Part shown: positions 43,759-51,080 of the stretch, in pieces
Position numbering within the stretch: position 1 is the first letter of the stretch
Layout: every line of letters starts with the position of its first letter
Origin: Roseburia_C sp031555935
GTDB taxonomy: Bacteria > Bacillota > Clostridia > Lachnospirales > Lachnospiraceae
DNA: 64,000 bases
Direction of reading: 5' to 3'
Assembly (NCBI GenBank): GCA_031555935.1
Contig: JAVBTX010000006.1
Span: 186,001 to 250,000, forward strand
Made by a program: the position numbers and the translations under genes
Notes under the pieces: model-generated
Told to the model about the DNA's origin: nothing
Databases searched by the model: none
The model's input: the letters and a program-made list of their open reading frames with translations, nothing else

Positions 43759-44366
43759 ATAAAAAAATAGTGCATGATGCCTTGATTTTAACTGTATTTA
43801 CCGTAGTCATTGGATTGATTTTAGGTCTGGTCTACGAGATTACGAAGGCGCCAATTGCAGATGCCAATCTTAAAGCGATGCAAGCGGCATATCAAACGGT
43901 CTTTGCTGAGGCCGACAGTTTTGAAACTTACGCCGATTTTGATGAAGAGCAAGCAGAAGAATTAATGACTGAAAAGGGTTATACTGATGAAATCTCTGAT
44001 GTTCAGGTGGCTTATGACAGCGCTGATAATGTACTTGGTTATGTGATTACGGTTACTGCTAAGGACGCTAGTCAGGATAGCATTACATTTTCGGTTGGAA
44101 TCAAAAATGATGGTACCGTAAATGGCTATTCGATTACAAGTATAGCGGAGACCCCAGGTCTTGGTGATAAGGCAGCAAAAGAAGCATTTTATGGTCAGTT
44201 TGAGAATAAGCAGGTAGACAGCTTTACCGTAGTAAAAGCAAAACCGACGGCTGATAATGAAATTGAAGCGATTACCAGTGCGACCATTACATCGAAGGCA
44301 ATGGCGAATGGTGTCAATGCTTGTATTGCGTACTTCCAGAATGTTTTAGAAGGAGGTAACAAATAA
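43755..44366 (+). CDS. rnfG: Electron transport complex subunit RnfG
   Basis: A 203-residue protein with one N-terminal membrane segment (about 7-27) and an outside FMN-binding domain. The flavin-carrying threonine lies in EAITSATITSKAMANG. The usual S/T-G-A-T is S-A-T here, with the Gly replaced by Ser, so the ApbE site should be checked. Also typical are ISITSIAETPGLGDKA-like YSITSIAETPGLGDKA and the gap to the FMN site. Overlaps rnfD by four bases and rnfE by one. Confidence 0.94.
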   Translation: MNKKIVHDALILTVFTVVIGLILGLVYEITKAPIADANLKAMQAAYQTVFAEADSFETYADFDEEQAEELMTEKGYTDEISDVQVAYDSADNVLGYVITVTAKDASQDSITFSVGIKNDGTVNGYSITSIAETPGLGDKAAKEAFYGQFENKQVDSFTVVKAKPTADNEIEAITSATITSKAMANGVNACIAYFQNVLEGGNK

Positions 44367-45085
44367 TGAAAAAATATATCGAACGTTTATTTAACGGAAT
44401 TATTAAGGAGAACCCAACCTTTGTTTTAATGTTAGGTATGTGTCCGACACTGGCGGTAACTACCTCTGCAATCAATGGCGTTGGAATGGGACTTTCCACC
44501 ACTGTGGTATTAGTCTTATCAAATCTTTTGATTTCGGCATTTCGTAAGGTGATTCCAAACAGTGTCAGAATGCCAGCATATATTGTAATTGTTGCATCCC
44601 TCGTAACGGTAGTACAGTTTATTATGGAAGCATACACCCCATCCTTAACGGCATCTTTAGGGGTATATATTCCACTGATTGTTGTTAACTGTATTATCCT
44701 TGGCCGTGCGGAGAGCTATGCATCGAAGAATCCGATTATGCCGTCTATCTTTGATGGACTTGGTATGGGTCTTGGCTTTACCCTAGGTCTTACCTGTATT
44801 GGTATTATTCGTGAGATATTAGGTGCGGGTCAGTTATTTGGTCTGGATTTGTTTGGGGAAGGTAAATTTACCCCAATCACAATCTTTGTTATGGCTCCGG
44901 GAGCTTTCCTTGTCTTAGCATTTTTAGTAGTGATTATGAATATCATCAGAGCTAAGATGGAAGCAAAGGGCAAACCATTGGCGGCGCCATCAGGATGTAT
45001 GACCGGTGATTGCAATAGTTGTGGGCAGTCGTCTTCATGCAGCGGGAAAAGTAGCATTGCCGCTGGCACGATTAGTAAAGAATAG
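44366..45085 (+). CDS. rnfE: Electron transport complex subunit RnfE with a Cys-rich C-terminal tail
   Basis: A 239-residue membrane subunit with six hydrophobic segments, including LGMCPTLAVTTSAINGVGMG (with the Fe-S cysteine) and VVNCIILGRAESYASKNP. RnfA and RnfE together hold a 2Fe-2S cluster in the membrane. After the last membrane segment this copy carries a tail with Cys211, Cys216, Cys219 and Cys225 (CMTGDCNSCGQSSSC), a spacing that could bind a metal or a cluster. RnfE proteins are usually a little shorter. Confidence 0.95.
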   Translation: MKKYIERLFNGIIKENPTFVLMLGMCPTLAVTTSAINGVGMGLSTTVVLVLSNLLISAFRKVIPNSVRMPAYIVIVASLVTVVQFIMEAYTPSLTASLGVYIPLIVVNCIILGRAESYASKNPIMPSIFDGLGMGLGFTLGLTCIGIIREILGAGQLFGLDLFGEGKFTPITIFVMAPGAFLVLAFLVVIMNIIRAKMEAKGKPLAAPSGCMTGDCNSCGQSSSCSGKSSIAAGTISKE

Positions 45086-45099
45086 GAGGATAGATACAG

Positions 45100-45675
45100 A
45101 TGAAAACATTATTATTACTGGCAATCGGTTCAGCGATTGTGAATAACGTTGTTTTAAGTCAGTTCTTAGGTATCTGTCCATTTTTAGGAGTATCTAAGAA
45201 AACTGAAACAGCAGCGGGAATGGGTGGTGCGGTAATTTTCGTAATTACGATTGCATCCTTTGTAACTGCCTTGATTTACAAGGCGATATTGGTGCCGACG
45301 GAAACGACATATTTAAAAACAATTGTCTACATTCTAGTTATTGCGGCCCTTGTCCAGTTCGTCGAAATGTTCTTAAAGAAGTCAATTCCGGGGTTATACC
45401 AAAGCCTTGGTGTATACCTGCCATTGATTACGACCAACTGTGCAGTATTGGGTGTGGCACTGACGAACGTAACCAAAGAGTATAATTTGTTAGAAAGCGT
45501 TGTAAATGGTTTTGCAACTGCGTTTGGATTCTTTATTGCCATTGTAATTATGGCGGGAGTCCGTGAAAAAATTGAATATAATGATATTCCAAAACCTTTT
45601 CAGGGAACAGCAATTGTTTTAATCACAGCATGTCTGATGTCAATTGCCTTTATGGGATTTTCAGGAATGATTTAG
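45100..45675 (+). CDS. rnfA: Electron transport complex subunit RnfA
   Basis: A 191-residue membrane subunit with six hydrophobic segments. Family motifs: VLSQFLGICPFLGVSKK (Fe-S cysteine) and LPLITTNCAVLGVAL (second cysteine). It mirrors RnfE in inverted topology. Standard length, with AGGAGG before the ATG. Confidence 0.97.
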   Translation: MKTLLLLAIGSAIVNNVVLSQFLGICPFLGVSKKTETAAGMGGAVIFVITIASFVTALIYKAILVPTETTYLKTIVYILVIAALVQFVEMFLKKSIPGLYQSLGVYLPLITTNCAVLGVALTNVTKEYNLLESVVNGFATAFGFFIAIVIMAGVREKIEYNDIPKPFQGTAIVLITACLMSIAFMGFSGMI

Positions 45676-45688
45676 GAGGAAAAAGAAG

Positions 45689-46480
45689 ATGAGCATCCAG
45701 GCAATTATTTTTGCCACTGTCATAGTCGGCGGTGTAGGTTTATTTATTGGATTTTTCCTTGGCGTCTCCGGTGAAAAATTCAAAGTAGAAGTAGATGAAA
45801 GAGAAGAAGCGATTATAGATGTGCTTCCAGGCAACAACTGCGGTGGTTGTGGATATGCCGGCTGTTCTGGTCTGGCGGCAGCAATTGTAAAGGGCGAAGC
45901 ACCAGTTGGTGCCTGCCCGGTCGGCGGTGCACCAATCGGTGAGTTGGTCGGCGAGATTATGGGCGTATCAGCTGGTGAAAGTGTCCATAATACGGCCTTT
46001 GTAAAATGTGCCGGCAACTGTGAAAGTGCCAAACAAAATTATGAATACACCGGCGTGGAAGACTGTGCCGCACAGGCGTTTGTTCCCGGCGGCGGAGCGA
46101 AGACATGCAGCTATGGCTGTTTTGGTTATGGTAACTGTGTCAAAGCGTGTCCATTCGATGCGATTCATATTGTCAATGGCATTGCGCTAGTTGATAAAGA
46201 CACTTGTAAGGCATGCGGTAAATGTGTCAGTGCCTGCCCGAGAAATCTGATTGAGTTAGTACAATATGAAGCAAAGCATCTTGTTTCATGCAGCTCGAAG
46301 GATAAGGGAAAGGATGTTATGAAAGCGTGCTCCGTCGGATGTATTGGCTGTCGCTTGTGTGAAAAGAACTGTGAATATGATGCGGTGCACGTAATTGATA
46401 ACATTGCATATATCGATCAGGAGAAATGTACCCAGTGCGGTGTATGTGCACAAAAATGTCCAAAGAACATCATTCTATAG
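45689..46480 (+). CDS. rnfB: Electron transport complex subunit RnfB
   Basis: A 263-residue iron-sulfur protein that takes electrons from ferredoxin. One N-terminal membrane segment (about 5-27); a 4Fe-4S domain with CGGCGYAGCSGLA and GACPVGG; then several ferredoxin motifs: CSYGCFGYGNCVKACPFDAI, CKACGKCVSACP, CIGCRLCEKNC and CTQCGVCAQKCPKN. The last gene of the operon; a strong terminator follows. Confidence 0.97.
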   Translation: MSIQAIIFATVIVGGVGLFIGFFLGVSGEKFKVEVDEREEAIIDVLPGNNCGGCGYAGCSGLAAAIVKGEAPVGACPVGGAPIGELVGEIMGVSAGESVHNTAFVKCAGNCESAKQNYEYTGVEDCAAQAFVPGGGAKTCSYGCFGYGNCVKACPFDAIHIVNGIALVDKDTCKACGKCVSACPRNLIELVQYEAKHLVSCSSKDKGKDVMKACSVGCIGCRLCEKNCEYDAVHVIDNIAYIDQEKCTQCGVCAQKCPKNIIL

Positions 46481-46508
46481 AAAATTATTTAAATAGCTTG
46501 TCATTAAG

Positions 46509-46564
46509 TACAGACTTTGATAGAATCGTTTTTATCACATTTCTATCAAGGACTGTATTTTTTT
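46509..46564 (+). terminator. Terminator of the rnf operon
   Basis: Long stem between TACAG-CTTTGATAGAA (46509-46525, one bulge) and TTCTATCAAGGACTGTA (46541-46557), followed by seven Ts. Confidence 0.88.
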
Positions 46565-46604
46565 ACATGGAATATAGGGGATTAACAAGAAAAGAGGGGT
46601 TAAA

Positions 46605-47993
46605 GTGAAAGACTTTTTGAGAAAATTCATTGGCAACCGTAGTTTTTATAAGATGGTGCTACTGATTGCTATTCCAATCATGATTCAAAACGGGATTACC
46701 AATTTAGTAAACTTGCTGGATAATATCATGGTTGGACAGATGGGGACAGAGCCAATGTCAGGGGTTGCGATTGTGAACCAACTGATGATGGTATATAATA
46801 TTAGTATTTTTGGCGCGGTATCTGGCGCTGGAATTTTTGGTGCCCAATTTTATGGCAAGGGAGATCACGAGGGCGTTAAGCATGCCTTTCGTTTTAAGTT
46901 AATTATTTGTTTGCTGTTGTCGTTACTAGGCGGCATCATCTTTTTACTATTTGGAAATACACTGATTCGATTCTTCTTGCATGAGGGAAGCGGTGCTGGT
47001 GACATTGAGGCTACATTTAGCTATGCCAGGCAGTATTTACTGACGGTATTGCCGGGGATTATTCCCTATGCAATTTCACAATCTTATTCGCAGACATTAC
47101 GAGAGACAGGCGAGACGATATTGCCAATGAAAGCTGGTATTGTGGCCGTATTTGTTAATCTGGTGCTTGATTATGGTTTGATTTTTGGAAAATTTGGCTT
47201 GCCGGAAATGGGCGTCTATGGTGCGGCGGTAGCAACTGTAATTGCCCGAGTGGTAGAGTGTCTGATTATTGTCATTTGGACGCATCGTCATAAGGAAAAG
47301 AACAAGTTCATTGTTGGGGCTTACCGTAGTCTTCATGTACCGGCAGCCTTGACAAAACAAATTATGCTCAAAGGTACGCCACTGCTGATCAATGAAATAA
47401 TGTGGGCTGGTGGAATGGCCATGCTCGTACAGTGCTATTCAAATCGAGGACTAGCGGTGGTGGCAAGCCTGAATATATCAGGAATGGTATCGAACCTGTT
47501 TAATGTTGTATTTATTGCGATGGGTTCGGCGATTGCAATTGTTGTGGGACAGCTATTGGGGGCTGGAAAGATGGAAGAGGCGGTTGATATAGACCGCAAG
47601 ATGATTGCTTTTTCGGTCTTTTGCTGTATGATTATTGGTGGTGTTATGTTTTTAATCGCACCGCATTTTCCGCGAATTTACAATACTACTGATGACGTGA
47701 AAAATCTGGCATCGCGATTTATTATGATAGCATCGCTATGTATGCCATTATACGCGTTTATGCATGCCTCATATTTTACACTACGTTCTGGCGGAAAGAC
47801 ATTTGTCACCTTTTTGTTCGACAGTGTTTATGTATGGGTAGTAGACATTCCGCTGGCATATTTCCTGGTAACTTGTACAAACGTATCAATTGTGCAAATT
47901 TATTTGGCATGCCAGTTGATTGAAATCGTAAAATGCATCATTGGCTTTGTGCTGCTGAAAAAACGCGTTTGGGTCAATAATGTTGTTTCCTAA
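46605..47993 (+). CDS. MATE family efflux transporter
   Basis: A 462-residue membrane protein with twelve predicted hydrophobic segments in two homologous halves. It starts like other MATE pumps (LLIAIPIMIQNGITNLVNLLDNIMVGQMG) and has the YSQTLRETGETILPM and MGSAIAIVVGQLLGAG regions. It would export drugs or metabolites using a Na+ or H+ gradient, which fits the neighbouring Rnf pump; the substrate is unknown. The start is GTG with GAGGGG upstream. It ends one base from the convergent apbE stop. Confidence 0.93.
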   Translation: MKDFLRKFIGNRSFYKMVLLIAIPIMIQNGITNLVNLLDNIMVGQMGTEPMSGVAIVNQLMMVYNISIFGAVSGAGIFGAQFYGKGDHEGVKHAFRFKLIICLLLSLLGGIIFLLFGNTLIRFFLHEGSGAGDIEATFSYARQYLLTVLPGIIPYAISQSYSQTLRETGETILPMKAGIVAVFVNLVLDYGLIFGKFGLPEMGVYGAAVATVIARVVECLIIVIWTHRHKEKNKFIVGAYRSLHVPAALTKQIMLKGTPLLINEIMWAGGMAMLVQCYSNRGLAVVASLNISGMVSNLFNVVFIAMGSAIAIVVGQLLGAGKMEEAVDIDRKMIAFSVFCCMIIGGVMFLIAPHFPRIYNTTDDVKNLASRFIMIASLCMPLYAFMHASYFTLRSGGKTFVTFLFDSVYVWVVDIPLAYFLVTCTNVSIVQIYLACQLIEIVKCIIGFVLLKKRVWVNNVVS

Positions 47994-47994
47994 A

Positions 47995-49050
47995 TTAGTT
48001 ATCAAATTCCTGATAGGGAATCGTTTCACCGATGCCGGAGCTTTTATGAATCTGATAATCAGCGGTGATGAAAATTGCCTCTGTATCTGGCCGGGCTTCA
48101 ATGAGTTTCATCCCGTCCTCTAATCCAAGGGCAAAACAGGTGGTACTTAGACCATCGCCATCCACTGAAGAGGAGCAGATGATGGTGACTCCTAACAAAT
48201 TCTGGTCAAACGGATATCCCGTTTTTGGATTCAACAGATGATGGAAAAGCTGGTCGCCCTGATAAAAATAACGTTCATAAACACCAGAGCTGACAACGGT
48301 TTGGTTCGTTATTTGAACCATCGCGGCGGCAGTACCATCAGGTGAAAATGGTTTTTGAATACCAATATTATAGTATTCCCCATTATCCTTGGGTCCAATT
48401 ACAAGAACGTTACCACCAAGATTAATGATTCCCGAGGTGATACCCTTGTCATTTAAATATTCCTTCATCTGGTCAGCGATATATCCTTTGGCCAATCCAC
48501 CGACATCAAGCTGCGAATCAGGATTTTGTAAGGAAATATTATTACCATCAATTATGATATTGTGATAATCTACGGTAGCAAGGGCGGCACCTATATCTGT
48601 CTCATTAGGAACAATGGCAAGATTTTCGGAAAAGTTCCAAAGTGAAGAAAGACATCCAACAGTAATGTCGAAATTGTCCTCACTTACTTTGGCATATTCT
48701 AATCCCTTTTGAATGATAAACAAGGTTTCATCACTAACCGTAACTGGTGTTCCCTTGGCATGGTTGATTTTGTAGATATCACTGCATGGTAATGAAGGGC
48801 TAAGCAGATTTTCATAATCCTCGGCCAGTGCAAAGCAATCTTCTAAGACAGATTCCTGTTGTTCATCATAAAGGGTGACTGTAATTACCGTATCAAAATA
48901 AAAACCGGATTTGCTAATGGATGCCGGTGTTTGATTGCATCCTATAAGGAAGCAGAAAGCACCAAGAGCACAAAGTACACAAAGAGCACGTTGTGCTCTT
49001 GGAGAAATTACAGATATCATACATATATTAAAAAAACGAAATTGTTTCAT
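47995..49050 (-). CDS. apbE: FAD:protein FMN transferase (ApbE)
   Basis: A 351-residue exported lipoprotein that attaches FMN to threonine in RnfD, RnfG and similar proteins. Signal peptide with a FLIGC lipobox (Cys38). Family motifs: GFYFDTVITVTLYD, INHAKGTPVTVSDETLFIIQKGLEYAKVSEDNFDITVGCLSSLWNF, QLDVGGLAKGYIADQ, INLGGNVLVIG and HHLLNPKTGYPFD. Codons about 17-31 of the signal peptide are formed by a 9-nt-period palindromic repeat (48959-49002), giving RAQRALCVLCALG. The ribosome site is poor. Its placement just beyond rnf supports the role in Rnf maturation. Confidence 0.94.
   Translation of the reverse strand: MKQFRFFNICMISVISPRAQRALCVLCALGAFCFLIGCNQTPASISKSGFYFDTVITVTLYDEQQESVLEDCFALAEDYENLLSPSLPCSDIYKINHAKGTPVTVSDETLFIIQKGLEYAKVSEDNFDITVGCLSSLWNFSENLAIVPNETDIGAALATVDYHNIIIDGNNISLQNPDSQLDVGGLAKGYIADQMKEYLNDKGITSGIINLGGNVLVIGPKDNGEYYNIGIQKPFSPDGTAAAMVQITNQTVVSSGVYERYFYQGDQLFHHLLNPKTGYPFDQNLLGVTIICSSSVDGDGLSTTCFALGLEDGMKLIEARPDTEAIFITADYQIHKSSGIGETIPYQEFDN
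48959..49002. repeat. 9-nt-period repeat with 12-bp hairpin, inside the apbE signal-peptide code
   Basis: On the + strand the units GCACCAAGA, GCACAAAGT and ACACAAAGA (48959-48985) run in phase. CCAAGAGCACAA (48962-48973) is repeated in reverse complement at 48991-49002. The layout matches the element at 15929-15988: short 9-nt units with an ACACAA core, then a reversed copy. Here it is read through as coding sequence on the minus strand. Confidence 0.7.
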
Positions 49051-49104
49051 TGTTTATACCCATGCATATCACAAGCCTGCTTGTGATACTGCCCAAATAA
49101 GTAT

Positions 49105-49159
49105 GGTTGAAAGAATCAATGAGCTACATGGATACCTTTACCTTTATTTTCTTTCAACC
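49105..49159. other. Long intergenic hairpin between apbE and proB
   Basis: GGTTGAAAGAA (49105-49115) and its perfect reverse complement (49149-49159) are 33 nt apart. A smaller perfect hairpin ATCACAAG-CCTG-CTTGTGAT (49068-49087) lies closer to apbE. Both would be in the apbE leader if its transcript starts upstream. On the minus strand GGAGG precedes a TTG and a 13-codon frame inside the larger hairpin, which could be a leader peptide. No known riboswitch was recognised in 49051-49329. Confidence 0.4.
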
Positions 49160-49329
49160 TTCAATCCTCCGACGCGAAATGACCACATTGATGTTATTAT
49201 AACATTGTAACTTTAAAATAACTAATGATTTTTTTCAAAAGATATGATAGAGTATATTGAGCGGAAAGTCCCTTTTACGTGTATTTTGGGGACATTTAAG
49301 TAGATACAATATGAAAAGAAGGCAAAAGT

Positions 49330-50187
49330 ATGGATATTGATATAAGAAAAACATTAAAAAACAAAAAAAGAGTTGTTGTAAAAATAGGTTCCTCTTCCTT
49401 GCAGCATAAGGAAACAGGAAGTTTGGATTTTCTGAAGATGGAACGTTTGGTTCGGGAATTGTGCGACTTACGTAATAAAGGCATTGATGTATGCCTGGTA
49501 AGTTCAGGTGCAATTGCCGTGGGGCGGAAAGTAATTGGTTTAACCGAGCGGCCAACGAATATTTCAACGAAGCAGGCATGTGCGGCAGTCGGACAAGCGA
49601 GGTTGATGATGACCTATCAAAAGATGTTTTCCGAATATCATCAGACGGCTGGTCAGATACTGATTACAAAAAATACAATGATGAATAATATTTCGCGGAA
49701 AAACGCCCAGAATACCTTTGAGGAATTATTTGGCATGGGGGTTATTCCAATTGTCAATGAAAATGATACGGTTTCTACGTATGAAATGCAATTTGGTGAC
49801 AATGATTCACTCTCAGCAATTGTGGCATCCCTGGTTGGTGCGGATTTATTAATTTTATTATCCGATATTGATGGTTTATTTACGGATGACCCGCGTCAAA
49901 ATGCCAAAGCCAGCCTGATTCCTTTTGTTGACGAACTTGATGAAGGCTTGATGCAGATGGCGAAAGATTCAACGGGCAGTGATGTTGGAACTGGTGGCAT
50001 GGCAACGAAGTTAACAGCGGCTCGCATTGCCACTTTATCGGGTGCAGATATGATTATTGCCAATGGTAAAAATGTTGGCGTAATTCATCGGATTTTTGAA
50101 GGTAAGGTGGTTGGAACTTTGTTCCGGGCACATCACAATGAGGATTTTTATCTGGCCGATTTTATTGAAGAAAGTATGGAGTGTTAA
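49330..50187 (+). CDS. proB: Glutamate 5-kinase (without PUA domain)
   Basis: A 285-residue amino-acid kinase for the first step of proline synthesis. Motifs: VVVKIGSSSL, LVSSGAIAVGRK, IPIVNENDTVST, FGDNDSLSAIVASLVGADLLILLSDIDGLFTDDPR and VGTGGMATKLTAARIAT. It lacks the C-terminal PUA domain of E. coli ProB, as in many Firmicutes. proA does not follow; the next genes are unrelated. Confidence 0.95.
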   Translation: MDIDIRKTLKNKKRVVVKIGSSSLQHKETGSLDFLKMERLVRELCDLRNKGIDVCLVSSGAIAVGRKVIGLTERPTNISTKQACAAVGQARLMMTYQKMFSEYHQTAGQILITKNTMMNNISRKNAQNTFEELFGMGVIPIVNENDTVSTYEMQFGDNDSLSAIVASLVGADLLILLSDIDGLFTDDPRQNAKASLIPFVDELDEGLMQMAKDSTGSDVGTGGMATKLTAARIATLSGADMIIANGKNVGVIHRIFEGKVVGTLFRAHHNEDFYLADFIEESMEC

Positions 50188-50257
50188 AAATAAATTTTTA
50201 CACAGTGATTTGAGCTTTCGCTCAAAGTCGCCAGAATTTGGAAGAATGGAGATTATG

Positions 50258-50488
50258 ATGTTAGATGAAATGATTAAAAGAATTAACGTGCTGTACCACA
50301 AATCAAAAGAACCGGGTGGCTTGACCGATGCAGAAAAAGAAGAGCAGGCAACGCTTCGCGGTGAGTATATCCAGAATGTCCGTAAGAATCTAAGAGGACA
50401 GCTAAATAATATTGATGTTCAAAATCCAGATGGCTCAATTGAAAATCTTGGTGAAAAACATGGCGACAAAAAAAGAACTACGCATTAA
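50258..50488 (+). CDS. DUF896 (YnzC-like) small protein
   Basis: A 76-residue cytoplasmic protein of DUF896: MLDEMIKRINVLYHKSKEPGGLTDAEKEEQATLRGEYIQNVRKNLRGQL, then the NPDG block. B. subtilis YnzC is in the family; its function is unclear. I start at the third of three near ATGs because GGAG is six bases upstream of it. It overlaps the next gene by 29 bases. Confidence 0.85.
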   Translation: MLDEMIKRINVLYHKSKEPGGLTDAEKEEQATLRGEYIQNVRKNLRGQLNNIDVQNPDGSIENLGEKHGDKKRTTH

Positions 50489-51011
50489 ATATAAAAGTCT
50501 GCGCGGCCAATTGACACCTGACATGGGGCGACATTTATCTGAACAAATTTGTAAGCAGCTGATGGCCAGCAGTTTGTATCAGCAGGCCGAGCAGCTTTAT
50601 TTTTATTATCCCTTGGAACGAGAAGTTGATTTACTGCCGTTAGCAAAGCTGGCATTAAGTCAGGGCAAACAAATTGCCTTTCCACGGGTAAATGGCGCTC
50701 AGATGGACTTCTATCAAATTTTTTCATTAACAGAATTTGCGGAAGGTAATTTTCATGTCATGGAACCGCTTAGTCAAACCCAGGTTAGATGGGAGCGGGC
50801 AGTAGTTTTATGTCCCGGTTTGGTATTTGACCGGCAGGGCAATCGCATTGGTTACGGTAAAGCCTTTTATGACCGTTATTTAGCTGATAATAAGAAGATA
50901 ATACGGCTGGGGATTGCTTATGCATTTCAGGTGGTGGATGAACTGAAAAGTGAGTCGCAGGACCAAAAAATGCAGTATCTTGTGACGGAACAAAGCGTAG
51001 AAAAGTGCTAA
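50460..51011 (+). CDS. 5-formyltetrahydrofolate cyclo-ligase
   Basis: A 183-residue cytoplasmic enzyme that converts 5-formyl-THF to 5,10-methenyl-THF with ATP. Typical start MATKKELRIKYKSLRGQL, substrate region FYYPLEREVDLLPL, and nucleotide-binding GNRIGYGKAFYDRYL near the C-terminus. Normal length. It begins within the DUF896 gene, a coupling seen in other Clostridia. Confidence 0.93.
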   Translation: MATKKELRIKYKSLRGQLTPDMGRHLSEQICKQLMASSLYQQAEQLYFYYPLEREVDLLPLAKLALSQGKQIAFPRVNGAQMDFYQIFSLTEFAEGNFHVMEPLSQTQVRWERAVVLCPGLVFDRQGNRIGYGKAFYDRYLADNKKIIRLGIAYAFQVVDELKSESQDQKMQYLVTEQSVEKC

Positions 51012-51013
51012 AA

Positions 51014-51065
51014 TGCAAGGAATTATTCAAAAAGAAATAAATAGTGCAAGAAATTATTCAAAAAG
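51014..51065 (+). repeat. Direct repeat of 21 bp upstream of miaB
   Basis: 51014-51034 and 51045-51065 match at 20 of 21 positions (core AATTATTCAAAAAG), with a 31-nt period. The second copy runs almost to the miaB ribosome site (AAGG). It looks like a local duplication of the leader. Confidence 0.7.
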
Positions 51066-51080
51066 GTAGATGGAGCAAAG

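Noticed and set aside
49051..49329. FMN riboswitch upstream of apbE
   Set aside because: The conserved RFN-element blocks are not present on either strand; only hairpins without recognised consensus were found.
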